Part shown: in pieces, positions 26,746 through 34,479 of the stretch
How positions within the stretch are numbered: position 1 is the stretch's first letter
How the letters are laid out: each line of letters opens with the position of its first letter
NCBI RefSeq assembly: GCF_900172345.1
Contig: NZ_FWFY01000010.1
Coordinates: 98,458 to 162,457 of the forward strand
DNA length: 64,000 bases
Origin: Limimaricola soesokkakensis
GTDB lineage: Bacteria; Pseudomonadota; Alphaproteobacteria; Rhodobacterales; Rhodobacteraceae
Reading direction: 5' to 3'
The notes under the pieces: generated by a model
Database searches by the model: none
The model's input: only the letters and a program-made list of their open reading frames with translations
What the model was told of the DNA's origin: nothing
Program-made: the position numbers and the translations under genes

Positions 26746-27593
26746 GCGCCGCCCGCCCGTGGCACCGCCATCAGCCAGTCCGCCCCCGGCAGATGCGGGA
26801 AGCCTCGGAAGTTCAGGAAGTTGTCGAATTTCAACCGACAGGTCTCGCCTCGCTTGTCGCAGCCCGCGACGAGGCGCAGCGCCGTGCCGGGCGCGAGCGC
26901 GACACCGATGGGCCGCCACAGTTCGAGGATCCGCGCGCCCCCATCGACCCGGTCCTCGCGGATTTCCGCCGCGAGCCCGGCGCCGGGCCCGTCCAGCACC
27001 TCGACCCGGCCATGGCCGAACCAGCCCGCGGCCGGCCCGTCGGGCCAGTCGAGGCGCAGCCGGGCGCCCTCCGCCGCCCCGAGCGAGCGCGTCACCGAAG
27101 CCCCGGCCTGCCCGAGATCGACCCCGCAGCGCGCATCGCCCAGGCAGGCGTCGCAGCGCGGCTGGTAGACCCGGCCCAGCGGTTGGTTCAGCAGGTCCGA
27201 CAGCCCGCGCAGTTCGGCCCGGAACAGCGTGCCGTCTCGGCGGATCTCGCCCAAGCGCCCCCGGAACTCCAGCACCCGCTGCTCGGGCGCGGCCCAGTTG
27301 ACCCGCCAGAGCCGCAGCTCGGCCCCGTCGAGCCGGCCTTCGGCGATCTCGGCCTCGGTGATCCCTGCATCCGAGATCGCGCCCAGCGCCTCGCCGGTAT
27401 CGGCGGCGAGCCCCGCGCCCTGCACCAGCGCGCTGGCGCTCATCCCGGTCTCGGGGCGGAACGCGATGCCCTCGAAGGACAGGGCACGGTCGTGATCGGT
27501 AAAGCCGCGCTCCAGCCCGTCGGCGCGCCTGAGCGCCCAGGCGCGGCAGAGCGTCGTCACCCCGCTCGCGAGATGGCCCTCCAGCCCGCTCAC
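26742..27593 (-). CDS. orfg13: GTA gp13, DUF2163 / phage BR0599-type tail protein
   Basis: A 283-residue protein starting with GTG at 27593, overlapping the gp12 stop as GTGA. The N-terminal DUF2163 part contains TDHDRALSFEGIAFRPETGM. The C-terminal BR0599 part has the cysteine cluster CDACLGDARCG (about residues 147-156), then CDKRGETCRLKFDNFLNFRGFPHLPG-type ending, here given by its key cysteines at about 245 and 252. These cysteines form an Fe-S or metal site in the RcGTA tail hub. It is part of the baseplate/hub. Confidence 0.92.
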   Translation of the reverse strand: MSGLEGHLASGVTTLCRAWALRRADGLERGFTDHDRALSFEGIAFRPETGMSASALVQGAGLAADTGEALGAISDAGITEAEIAEGRLDGAELRLWRVNWAAPEQRVLEFRGRLGEIRRDGTLFRAELRGLSDLLNQPLGRVYQPRCDACLGDARCGVDLGQAGASVTRSLGAAEGARLRLDWPDGPAAGWFGHGRVEVLDGPGAGLAAEIREDRVDGGARILELWRPIGVALAPGTALRLVAGCDKRGETCRLKFDNFLNFRGFPHLPGADWLMAVPRAGGA

Positions 27594-28222
27594 AGCCGGA
27601 TCTCCACCACCGGGATCTCCGGCACCGTCCCGGCCCGGAACCCCGCGACCGATCCCGACAGCGTTTCGGTGTCGAACCGCGCGGGCACGTCGAATTCGAA
27701 CCCGGCGGTGACGATCTCGCCCATGGCGGGCGGCACCGCGAAGCGCACCGTCCCCGTGGCGTGATCCACCTCGACCCCCTCGCCCGGGCCGATCTCGTCG
27801 CCGCCCACCGCGACCCGGACGCTGCCCGCGATCGGCTTGACGATGGGGCGCAGATAGGGGCTCGGGCCGTCGCCATAGCGCTTGACCAGCTGGAACGCCG
27901 TCGTGGTGTCGTCGCCGAAGCCGATCTGCTGGTCGAGCGGCCCGACCGGGCGCGCCGCCGGGGCCGAGCGGAAGTCGAGCCAGTCCTTCCAGCGAAACCC
28001 GAAGAGCGGGCCGCGCCGCGCCTCGAAGAAACCCATCACCGTCTCGACATCCTCGAGCGCGCGCAGCCCGAGCCCGGCGTCGTAGCGGCGCCGCGCATGC
28101 GCCCAGGGGCTGTTGCGCTCCTCGAAGCCATTGGCGAGGGTGACGATCTCGCAGCGCCGCTCCGGTCCGCCAGAGGCGCCGAAGCTCAGCGCCACGGGAA
28201 ATCTCACGTCGTGGAACCCCAT
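27590..28222 (-). CDS. orfg12: GTA gp12, DUF2460 distal tail protein
   Basis: A 210-residue protein of the DUF2460 family, recognisable from MGFHDVRFPVALSFGASGGP, the WAHARRRYDAG segment and the FGFRWKDWLDF motif. In the RcGTA structure gp12 forms the distal tail ring that joins tube and hub. The start at 28222 is preceded by GGGAGG; a GTG five codons earlier is inside that motif. It overlaps gp13 by 4 nt. Confidence 0.92.
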   Translation of the reverse strand: MGFHDVRFPVALSFGASGGPERRCEIVTLANGFEERNSPWAHARRRYDAGLGLRALEDVETVMGFFEARRGPLFGFRWKDWLDFRSAPAARPVGPLDQQIGFGDDTTTAFQLVKRYGDGPSPYLRPIVKPIAGSVRVAVGGDEIGPGEGVEVDHATGTVRFAVPPAMGEIVTAGFEFDVPARFDTETLSGSVAGFRAGTVPEIPVVEIRL

Positions 28223-28233
28223 ATTCGCCTCCC

Positions 28234-28872
28234 TCACCTGTCGCGGCGGCCGCGATCGACCGCGCGGGCGATCTGCGCGGCCACCTGCCCGCGCGAGCGG
28301 CGGAACCCCTCGATGTCGGGCGTGGATATGTTGACCGTGACCTGCGCCGCCCCGCCGCCACCGCCCGCGGCGACGCCGAGACGCCCGTCGGCACCGCGCG
28401 CCAGCGGCAGGATCGCCTCCGGCCCCGCCTCACCCATCAGCCCGGTACCGCCGCGCATCGGAAAGGCCACTGGCCCCGAGACCACGCCGCCACGGGCGAA
28501 TGGCGTGACCCGCCCGCCCGCGAAGGCGCCCCCCTCGGCGAAGGGCATCAGCCCCGCTACCAGCCCGTTCACCCCCTGCGCCAGCATCCCGCCGAGCCGG
28601 TCGGTCACGGGCCGCATCGCGTTGCCATAGACGGTGTGCGACATGCTCCCCGCCAGCCCCTTGAGCGCGCCGCCGACCGAGCGGCCCTCGAACAGCACGC
28701 CGTCGATGGCGCGGCGGATGCCGCCGGAAAAGCCGCGCTCCAGCCGGCCGAGATCGCGCGTCGTCTCGCTCAGCCCGGCGCGCATCCGCTCCAGCTCGCG
28801 CGAGAAGCTCTCGGCGACGCCGCCCGCCTCCTCCATGGCGCGCTCCAGCGCCTCGAACTCGTCCTCGGTCAT
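28234..28872 (-). CDS. orfg11: GTA gp11, tail tape measure protein
   Basis: A 212-residue protein, short as expected for the very short GTA tail. The N-terminal third is helical and charged (EDEFEALERAMEEAGGVAES), the middle is Gly/Ala-rich with FAEGGAFAGGRVTPFARGG and GLMGEAGPEAILPLARG, typical tape-measure tail-end motifs, and the C-terminus is basic. The start overlaps the preceding stop as ATGA. It sets tail length and may reach the cell envelope on ejection. Confidence 0.9.
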   Translation of the reverse strand: MTEDEFEALERAMEEAGGVAESFSRELERMRAGLSETTRDLGRLERGFSGGIRRAIDGVLFEGRSVGGALKGLAGSMSHTVYGNAMRPVTDRLGGMLAQGVNGLVAGLMPFAEGGAFAGGRVTPFARGGVVSGPVAFPMRGGTGLMGEAGPEAILPLARGADGRLGVAAGGGGGAAQVTVNISTPDIEGFRRSRGQVAAQIARAVDRGRRDR

Positions 28873-29054
28873 GTCCTCTCCCTGTCAGGATGCTCGCGGC
28901 ACAGCGCCTCGAAGCGGGCCCGGTCCATCGGCGCGGGCCCGGGCGGGCCCAGCATCAGCCGCAGTTCGGCCGGGGTCAGCGCCCAGAACTCGGACGGCCT
29001 GAGCCCGAGCCCGCAGATCCCCGCCCGCATCATCGCCGCCCAATCGAGCCGCAT
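28869..29054 (-). CDS. GTA small tail-assembly chaperone-like protein (gp10.1)
   Basis: A 61-residue frame, MRLDWAAMMRAGICGLGLRP, with W-x-L-T-P-A-E-L in the middle, matching the small phage tail assembly chaperone family (rcc01693-like, DUF2376). It starts inside the gp10 stop (TGATG) and its stop overlaps gp11 as ATGA, so it is tightly coupled on both sides. Such small proteins pair with the preceding one to assist tape-measure and tail-tube assembly. Confidence 0.88.
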   Translation of the reverse strand: MRLDWAAMMRAGICGLGLRPSEFWALTPAELRLMLGPPGPAPMDRARFEALCREHPDRERT

Positions 29055-29368
29055 CAGCCGATCTCCCCGAAGGCGCGCGCCACCAAAAGCGCCGCGAGGC
29101 GCGCCGCCTCGACCGGCCCGCCCTCGATCTCGGCCGCCACCAGATCGGCGGCCCGGCCGGGCCAGCCGCCGCCCCTGAGTCCCGCGACGATCAGAGCCAG
29201 GACGTCGCGGGCCGACACCGCACCGCTTTCGAGCCGCGCCACCAGCGCCGCGATGCTGTCCGCGCCGAGGCTCTCCTCCAGCTCGGCCAGCGCGCCGAGG
29301 CTCAGCTTCATGATATGGCGCCGCCCGTCGAGGATCAGCGCCACCTCGCCGGCGCGCGGATTGGCCAT
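29054..29368 (-). CDS. orfg10: GTA gp10, tail assembly protein
   Basis: A 104-residue protein with the family opening GEVALILDGRRHIMKLSLGALAEL in pieces (LILDGR, KLSLGALAELE). It matches the 'gene transfer agent family protein' group between the major tail protein and the tape measure. In siphophages this position encodes the tail assembly chaperone. It overlaps both neighbours by one base (TGATG). Confidence 0.88.
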   Translation of the reverse strand: MANPRAGEVALILDGRRHIMKLSLGALAELEESLGADSIAALVARLESGAVSARDVLALIVAGLRGGGWPGRAADLVAAEIEGGPVEAARLAALLVARAFGEIG

Positions 29369-29781
29369 CAGGGCGCCGCCTCGAAGGCGAGCGGCCCGGC
29401 CGAGACCAGCGCGATCTCGAAGCTGGCCTCGCCGTCATGGCTGCCGGCATAGTCGATCGAGGCGATCTGGAACGACCCGGTCATGGTGCCGAAATCGGGG
29501 ATCACCAGCTGGAAATCCGGTGTCTCGCCCGCGAAGAAGATCGCCCGCGCCCGGGCGTCGGTCGAGGCGTCGCGGAACACGCCCGAACCCGCCACGGCGG
29601 CCGAGCGCATGCCGGCGCCGCCCAGAAGCTCGCGCCAGCCCTCGCTGCCCAGATGGGTGATGTCGACGCTCTGCGCGTTGAGCGTAAGCCGCGTCGCGCG
29701 CAGCCCTGCCATGGTTTCGAACAGCCCGTCGCCGGTCATGTCGATCTTGAGCAGGAGATCCCTGCCGTTCTGAGCCGCCAT
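29368..29781 (-). CDS. orfg9: GTA gp9, major tail tube protein
   Basis: A 137-residue tail tube protein of the TP901-1-like family: MAAQNGRDLLLKIDMTGDG, then VDITHLGSEGWREL and a beta-rich C-terminus (GTMTGSFQIASIDYAG). It polymerises into the tail tube through which DNA passes. It has its own ribosome-binding site (GAGGG) 24 bp after gp8, one of the few small gaps in the operon, in keeping with a need for high expression. Confidence 0.92.
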   Translation of the reverse strand: MAAQNGRDLLLKIDMTGDGLFETMAGLRATRLTLNAQSVDITHLGSEGWRELLGGAGMRSAAVAGSGVFRDASTDARARAIFFAGETPDFQLVIPDFGTMTGSFQIASIDYAGSHDGEASFEIALVSAGPLAFEAAP

Positions 29782-29805
29782 TGCCTGGCCCTCCCTCGCT
29801 TGTGT

Positions 29806-30216
29806 TCAGACGTCCTCGCTGCGGGCGCGGAACACCAGGTCGATGCGCCGCGCCTCGCCGCTGCCGATCCGCTTGGCCCGGGCGCGCAGGAACCACAGCC
29901 CCACCAGCCGCCCGCGATCCAGCGGAGGGATGGTGCCCGACAGCGCGTCACAGATCGCCGCCGCCGCCAGCTTGGCGCTTCGGAACCCGGCCGCGTCGCT
30001 GACCACGCTCACCGTGATGTCGTGCAGCGCCCCCGCCGCCGTCCCGTCGGAGCGATCGCGCGCCGTCTCGGGGCCGAGCACCGCGTAGAGCGGCGGCAGC
30101 GGCCCGGCGGGCAGCGCGTCGAAGATCGCGGCGCCCAGCAGATCGGCCAGGGGCGGATGCGCCGCCAGCCGCGCATGGATCGCGGCTTGCAGCGCTGCCG
30201 AGACCGCGTAGCTCAT
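29806..30216 (-). CDS. orfg8: GTA gp8, tail terminator-like protein (DUF3168)
   Basis: A 136-residue DUF3168 protein beginning MSYAVSAALQAAIHARLAAH, with ITVSVVSDAAGFRSAKLAA in the middle and a C-terminal basic strand. DUF3168 proteins close the head-proximal end of the tail tube. The chosen start at 30216 is ATGA-coupled to gp7 and has GAGGTGG upstream; a start nine codons earlier would lie inside gp7. Confidence 0.9.
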   Translation of the reverse strand: MSYAVSAALQAAIHARLAAHPPLADLLGAAIFDALPAGPLPPLYAVLGPETARDRSDGTAAGALHDITVSVVSDAAGFRSAKLAAAAICDALSGTIPPLDRGRLVGLWFLRARAKRIGSGEARRIDLVFRARSEDV

Positions 30217-30551
30217 CGCGCCACCTCCTCTTCGGCTTCGCACAGGAGATAGCGCCCCTCGGCGTCGAGCTCGCGCACCGCGCGGATCGCGAAGATCCGC
30301 GCCCCCTCGCGAAAGCGCTGCTCGGGCGCCGGGCGCATCGTCGAGCCCGGCGGCGCGGCGCGGGTGACAATGCGCAGCCTGACTCGGCTCAGCGCCGCGC
30401 CCATGCCGTCGAGATCGCGCCCCGAGCGCGCCTCGACCGAGGCCCAGAGCGTGCCCAGCGCGGTCCAGCCGCGTTCGAACCCGCCCGAGCCGTCGGGGGC
30501 GCGTCGGGGCGCCTCGAGCAGGAGCGCCCGGTTCAGCCGCACCGGCCTCAT
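30213..30551 (-). CDS. orfg7: GTA gp7, head closure / head-tail joining protein
   Basis: A 112-residue protein, MRPVRLNRALLLEAPRRAPD, followed by GFERGWTALGTLWASVEARSGRD, the pattern of phage head-closure proteins (DUF1320/HK97 gp10-like joining proteins), and RFREGARIFAIRAVRELD. ATG at 30551 overlaps the gp6 stop as ATGA and its stop overlaps gp8. It links connector and tail. Confidence 0.9.
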   Translation of the reverse strand: MRPVRLNRALLLEAPRRAPDGSGGFERGWTALGTLWASVEARSGRDLDGMGAALSRVRLRIVTRAAPPGSTMRPAPEQRFREGARIFAIRAVRELDAEGRYLLCEAEEEVAR

Positions 30552-31147
30552 GCCCCGCCCCCCGCCGAAAGCCGCAGCGCCCGGAACCGCTCGGTCAGCG
30601 CGGTGACGCCGAACGGCATGCAGCCCGGGCCGAGCGCGGTGTCGTGACGGTATTCGTGGTAATGCGCCGCCAGCATCATCACCGCCTGTGCCAGATCGGC
30701 GGGGATCTCGGACCAATGCGCCCCGTAACCCGCCTCGAAGCCGATGCGCGAGGTGCCGCCCTGCGGTATGCCCGGCCAGCCCGCCGCGACGGGCAAAAGA
30801 TGCGGCCGCTGGTCGTCCATTACCGCCTGCCAGCGCTCCGGCGCCACCGCCACGGCCGCGCCCTGCGCGTCGACGATCTCGAACGCCGTCACCACGCGCA
30901 GCGGCGCCACCGGCAGCGCCAGCCGCCGCGTGTCGCGCCAGCGCCCGACTTCCAGCACGAAGCCGCGCGCCAGCAGCACCTTGCCGGTGCGGCCCTCGAT
31001 CGCGGCGATCGCCGCGCGCAGGAACCCCGCCAGCGCCGCGTCCTGCAGCCCAGCCTCGGCAAAGCCGGTGCCGATCCGCAAATGCGCGCGAAAGCCCTCG
31101 ACCGGCAGCGCCGCCTCGGGCACAGCGCCCGTCTCGATCAGTCTCAT
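30548..31147 (-). CDS. orfg6: GTA gp6, head-tail connector (adaptor) protein
   Basis: A 199-residue phiE125 gp8/HK97 gp6-type adaptor. It begins MRLIETGAVPEAALPVEGFRAHL, has LAGFLRAAIAAIEGRTGKVL in the helical part, and ends with a conserved YHEYRHDTALGPGCMPFGV region. It should form the ring under the portal. The start at 31147 follows AAAGGA; the open frame extends nine codons further upstream without a better ribosome site. Confidence 0.9.
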   Translation of the reverse strand: MRLIETGAVPEAALPVEGFRAHLRIGTGFAEAGLQDAALAGFLRAAIAAIEGRTGKVLLARGFVLEVGRWRDTRRLALPVAPLRVVTAFEIVDAQGAAVAVAPERWQAVMDDQRPHLLPVAAGWPGIPQGGTSRIGFEAGYGAHWSEIPADLAQAVMMLAAHYHEYRHDTALGPGCMPFGVTALTERFRALRLSAGGGA

Positions 31148-31213
31148 CACCCGTCCTTTCGCGGTCGCAGCCATGATGCCGTGCCGCGACGCCGCGCGGC
31201 CCGGCCCCCCGCA

Positions 31214-32365
31214 TCAGGCGATGCCGAATTTCAGCAGCTTGATCGCCGCGAAATCGCTCACCGCGCCGCCGACCCGCTTGGTCGCGTAGAAGATCACGTG
31301 CGGCTTGGCCGAGAACGGATCGCGCAGCACCCGCAGGTCGGGCCGCTCGGCGATGGTGTAGCCCGCCTCGAAATTGCCGAAGGCCAGCGCGCAGGCGTCG
31401 GAGGCAATGTCGGGCATGTCCTCGGCGATCAGCACCGGGTAGCCCAAGAGCCGCGCCGGCTCGCCCGCCGAGAGGCCGTCGGACCACAGGAACCGCCCAT
31501 CGGCGTCCTTGAGCTTGCGCAGCGCGCCCGCGGTGCGCGAGTTCATCACGAAGCTCGCGCCCGCGCGATACGGCGCGCCGAGCCGGTAGACGAGGTCGAT
31601 CACCGCGTCGGCCGGGTTCGCGGCGTCGAAGCCGCCATCGGTCCCGGTCGCGACATAGCCGAGGCTGTTCCAGGCCCAGCCGTCATCATCGACCCGCGGA
31701 TAATCGAGGATGCCGCGCGGCTTGTCGACGCCGTTGCCCGAGACGAAGGCCGCGGCCTCGGCCCGCGCGAAGGTGTCGGCGATGCGGCCCGAGAGCCAGC
31801 CCTCGATGTCGAAGGCGCTGTCGTCCAGGAGCCGCTGCGAGGTCTTGGGCAGTGCCGAGAGCTCGTGCAGCGGGATGTTGATCCGGTCGATCTGCGGCGT
31901 GCCGGTCTCGGTCCGGGCCGAGGTCTCGTCGGCCCAGCCGGCGCCCGGCTCGGCATGGTCGATCAGCACGTCATACGAGCCCGCATCCACCGCCACGACG
32001 CTGGCGATGGCGCGCAGCGAGGCGGTCGCGCCGAGCACGCCGCGCACCCGCTCGGCGGTCTGCGGAACGACGAGGTAGCCGCCATCGGCCGCCACGGTCG
32101 TGCTCATCGCCTTGCCCTCGAGCCCGAGCCCGCGCAGCCCCTCATCCTCGCCGGTGCGCAGATAGGCGCCGAAGGCGGCGCGATGCGGCTGGCCTGCGGC
32201 CTTGGCTTCGAGCGGGCTGCGCGCGGCCAGCGCGGTCTTGCGGTCCAGTCGGGTCATCCGGTCGTCCTGTGCCTTGAGTTTCGTTCGGATCTCGGCCGAG
32301 AACCGGCCCAGCTCCTCCATCAGCCCGCCGATCTCCCGGCCAAGCTCGTCATCATCGTCACGCAT
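31214..32365 (-). CDS. orfg5: GTA gp5, HK97-fold major capsid protein
   Basis: A 383-residue capsid precursor. Residues 1-85 are charged and helical, the scaffold-like delta domain removed by gp4. The mature part begins near AMSTTVAADGGYLVVP (about residue 86) and shows HK97-fold markers: the E-loop region AGWADETSARTETGTP, the P-domain helix FDIEGWLSGRIADTFARAEA and the C-terminal RVGGAVSDFAAIKLLK. It overlaps gp4 by 8 nt. After its stop a 66-bp gap separates it from gp6. Confidence 0.95.
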   Translation of the reverse strand: MRDDDDELGREIGGLMEELGRFSAEIRTKLKAQDDRMTRLDRKTALAARSPLEAKAAGQPHRAAFGAYLRTGEDEGLRGLGLEGKAMSTTVAADGGYLVVPQTAERVRGVLGATASLRAIASVVAVDAGSYDVLIDHAEPGAGWADETSARTETGTPQIDRINIPLHELSALPKTSQRLLDDSAFDIEGWLSGRIADTFARAEAAAFVSGNGVDKPRGILDYPRVDDDGWAWNSLGYVATGTDGGFDAANPADAVIDLVYRLGAPYRAGASFVMNSRTAGALRKLKDADGRFLWSDGLSAGEPARLLGYPVLIAEDMPDIASDACALAFGNFEAGYTIAERPDLRVLRDPFSAKPHVIFYATKRVGGAVSDFAAIKLLKFGIA

Positions 32366-32906
32366 CGCGTTCCCCCTCGCGTCCCCCGAGCGCGCCCCGC
32401 GCCGCCCGTATCTTCGCCAAGAGCGCGCTCGACCGCTTGGTGCCGACCCGCGCCTCGCGCAGCATCGGGAAGGTCACCAGCGACACCTCCCACAGCTCCA
32501 GTTCGTCGAGCCTGCGGCCCGTGCCCGCCTTGCTCGACCGCCGCGTCCGGTAGCCGATCGACAGCCCGTCGATCGCGCCCGCTGCGACCAGCGCGGCCGC
32601 CTCGCGGCCCTGCGCCACCGCCTCGAGGATGCGGCCCCGGACCCAGAGCCCCTTGCCGTCCTCGCGCACCTCGTCCCAGACGCCGATCGGGCGCGCCGGG
32701 TCGTGCTGCCACAGCATCCGCACCCTGCCGCCACAGCCCTCCAGCCGCTTCAGCGAGGCGGCATAGGCGCCCGGCGCCACCACGTCGCCGCCCTGGTCGG
32801 CGCAGCCGAACAGCGAGGCGTAGCCCGAGATCACCGCCCCCTCGCCGATCTCCAGCGGCCCGGTGCCGTCTGTGCCGCCCGCGCAGAACTTGCGTTCCAG
32901 CTCCAT
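32358..32906 (-). CDS. orfg4: GTA gp4, HK97-family prohead protease
   Basis: A 182-residue serine protease of the U35 family that trims the capsid precursor. ISGYASLFGCADQGGDVVAPGAY is the classic start of the fold, given here by key residues G-Y-A-S-L-F. WQHD holds the catalytic His (near residue 70), GLSIGYR the catalytic Ser, and ELWEVSLVTFPM closes the fold. Two adjacent ATG codons exist; 32906 has AGGGAG 6 nt upstream and is preferred over 32909. Confidence 0.92.
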   Translation of the reverse strand: MELERKFCAGGTDGTGPLEIGEGAVISGYASLFGCADQGGDVVAPGAYAASLKRLEGCGGRVRMLWQHDPARPIGVWDEVREDGKGLWVRGRILEAVAQGREAAALVAAGAIDGLSIGYRTRRSSKAGTGRRLDELELWEVSLVTFPMLREARVGTKRSSALLAKIRAARGALGGREGERDA

Positions 32907-32917
32907 CATTCTCTCCC

Positions 32918-33133
32918 TCAAAGCCCCACGATCCCCTGCGCTGCCTGCGCGCCGATCGCCGCCACGACGCCGTAGACGGCGAGCCAGAGCCTGCGCTCCA
33001 GCCGCTCCATCACCGCCTCGATCCGCTCCAGCGTCGCCGCCACCTGCGCGAATTGCAGCGCCACCAGCCGCTCATGCGCCTCGATCTTGAGGCCCGGCGC
33101 GCAGGCGAAGCGATGCTCGCGCAGATCATCCAT
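32918..33133 (-). CDS. GTA gp3.5, small head-associated protein
   Basis: A 71-residue protein, MDDLREHRFACAPGLKIEAHE, with a central amphipathic helix (QVAATLERIEAVMERLERRL) and a hydrophobic C-terminal helix (WLAVYGVVAAIGAQAAQG) that could cross a membrane. It corresponds in place and pattern to the g3.5 gene of RcGTA, implicated in head formation. Its ATG overlaps the portal stop by 8 nt (ATGGATGA) and it precedes gp4 after 11 nt. Confidence 0.85.
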   Translation of the reverse strand: MDDLREHRFACAPGLKIEAHERLVALQFAQVAATLERIEAVMERLERRLWLAVYGVVAAIGAQAAQGIVGL

Positions 33134-34298
33134 CCGAGCCGACCTCGCGCGCGGGCAGGCCCAAGAGCGCGCGTTTTTCCGCATCGGTCAGGAACAGCGC
33201 CTCCGAGACCCGCCGCCACTGGCCGTCGCGCTCGGCGGCCAGCGCCGGCACTTGATCGAGATCGACCCGAAGCTCGAACCGCTCGTCCGCGAAATCAGAC
33301 AGCCACTCGGCCAAGGCCGCCGCGACCCGCGTCATCAGCGGCAGCACCGTCAGCCGGTAGAAGGCGCGGTTGGCCTCCTGGTAATTGGCGTAGGTTGCGT
33401 CGCCCGGGATCCCGAGGATCATCGGCGGCACCCCGAAGGCCAGCGCGATCTCGCGCGCCGCGGCCTCCTTGGTCTTCTGGAACTCCATGTCGGAGGGGCT
33501 GAAGCCCATCGGCTTCCAGTCGAGCCCGCCCTCGAGCAGCATCGGTCGGCCGGCGTTGCGCGCGCCCTGGTGCTGGCTTTCCATCTCCTCGACCAGCCGG
33601 TCGTATTGATCGGGGGTCAGCCCCGCCTGCCCGTCGGCACCACGATAGACGATGGCGCCGGAGGGGCGCGCGGCGTTGTCGAGAAGCGCCTTGGACCACG
33701 CCGAGGCGGCGTTGTGCACGTCGATCGCGCTGGCGGCGGCGGTGAGCGCCGAGAGACCGTAATGGTCGTCCTGCGGGTGAAAACTCTTGATGTGGCAGAT
33801 CGGCGAGAGGCCATCCGTTACCGTGAAACGGTGCTTGGCGCCGCCGGCTGCGTATTCATAGGCTGTGGGCCAGCCATCCGCGCCGGGCACCAGCGCCATC
33901 CGCTCCGAGCGCAGCACGTGAAGCTCATAGGGCAGCCCCTCGGCGCCCACCGCCTCGACATATCCGTTGCCGGTGAGCAGGATCTGACCGACCAGTGCCT
34001 CTATCATCTCGGCCCGGCCCTGCCCGGGGTTGGGCCGCGCCAGCAGCGCCAGAGCCGGGTGCTCTTCGTAGCGGCGACCCCGGTCCTGCAGCATCAAGGG
34101 CAGCGCCGCCGCGGCCTCGGAGATGAGCCGGACCGCGCGAAACCCCACCGGGTTGCCGAGAAACCCCGCCCGGGTGAGCGATCCGGTGTCGCGCGCGCTC
34201 CAGGCCGGGCGGCCCGCCCCGGGCCAGGCGAGGCAACGCCCCGCCGCCGAGGCCTTGGCCTCGGGCGCCCCCTTGCCGCGCTTGAGAAACTCGAACAT
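33126..34298 (-). CDS. orfg3: GTA gp3, HK97-family portal protein
   Basis: A 390-residue portal. Visible are NPVGFRAVRLISEAAAALPL near the N-terminus, LLTGNGYVEAVG, and the clip/wing region FQKTKEAAAREIALAFGVPP followed by ANYQEANRAFY, all strongly conserved in phage_portal family members. The portal ring is the DNA gate and the docking site of the terminase. The first residues MFEFLKRGK match the family start. Confidence 0.94.
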   Translation of the reverse strand: MFEFLKRGKGAPEAKASAAGRCLAWPGAGRPAWSARDTGSLTRAGFLGNPVGFRAVRLISEAAAALPLMLQDRGRRYEEHPALALLARPNPGQGRAEMIEALVGQILLTGNGYVEAVGAEGLPYELHVLRSERMALVPGADGWPTAYEYAAGGAKHRFTVTDGLSPICHIKSFHPQDDHYGLSALTAAASAIDVHNAASAWSKALLDNAARPSGAIVYRGADGQAGLTPDQYDRLVEEMESQHQGARNAGRPMLLEGGLDWKPMGFSPSDMEFQKTKEAAAREIALAFGVPPMILGIPGDATYANYQEANRAFYRLTVLPLMTRVAAALAEWLSDFADERFELRVDLDQVPALAAERDGQWRRVSEALFLTDAEKRALLGLPAREVGSDG

Positions 34299-34479
34299 CG
34301 CCGCCCCCCGCTGGTCGTCTTCCTGGCTCGGGAGGGAGAATGGCAGCGCCGGGTTGGGAAAGCCGGAACGGCGCTAACGGTGGTCCGGCCGTGGGCGCAA
34401 CGGCCAAGGGTGGAGGGGGCTGCCGCCCCCGCCGCGTGCCGCGGCTCCCCCGCGCGTATTTTCGGAACACAGTCGGGCT
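34299..34479. repeat. Gap between gp2 and gp3 with REP-like element, copy 2, and a GC hairpin
   Basis: This 181-bp gap is the only sizeable one inside the GTA operon. It holds GCGTATTTTCGGAACACAGT at 34454-34473, starting 7 nt past the terL stop, and a hairpin GGGGGC-TGCC-GCCCCC near 34416-34431. The element matches copies at 5520 and 41001. Read in the operon direction the core comes first and the GC hairpin second. A processing or partial termination site is possible. Confidence 0.6.

Noticed and set aside
34365..34380. PckR/CceR-like site (GGCGCTAACGG) near the portal gene
   Set aside because: Only the short GCGCTAAC core matches; it lies inside the GTA operon and is probably chance.
34299..34479. 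Small unknown GTA gene between gp2 and gp3
   Set aside because: No open frame of useful length in the right direction; the gap is explained by a REP-like core and a GC hairpin.
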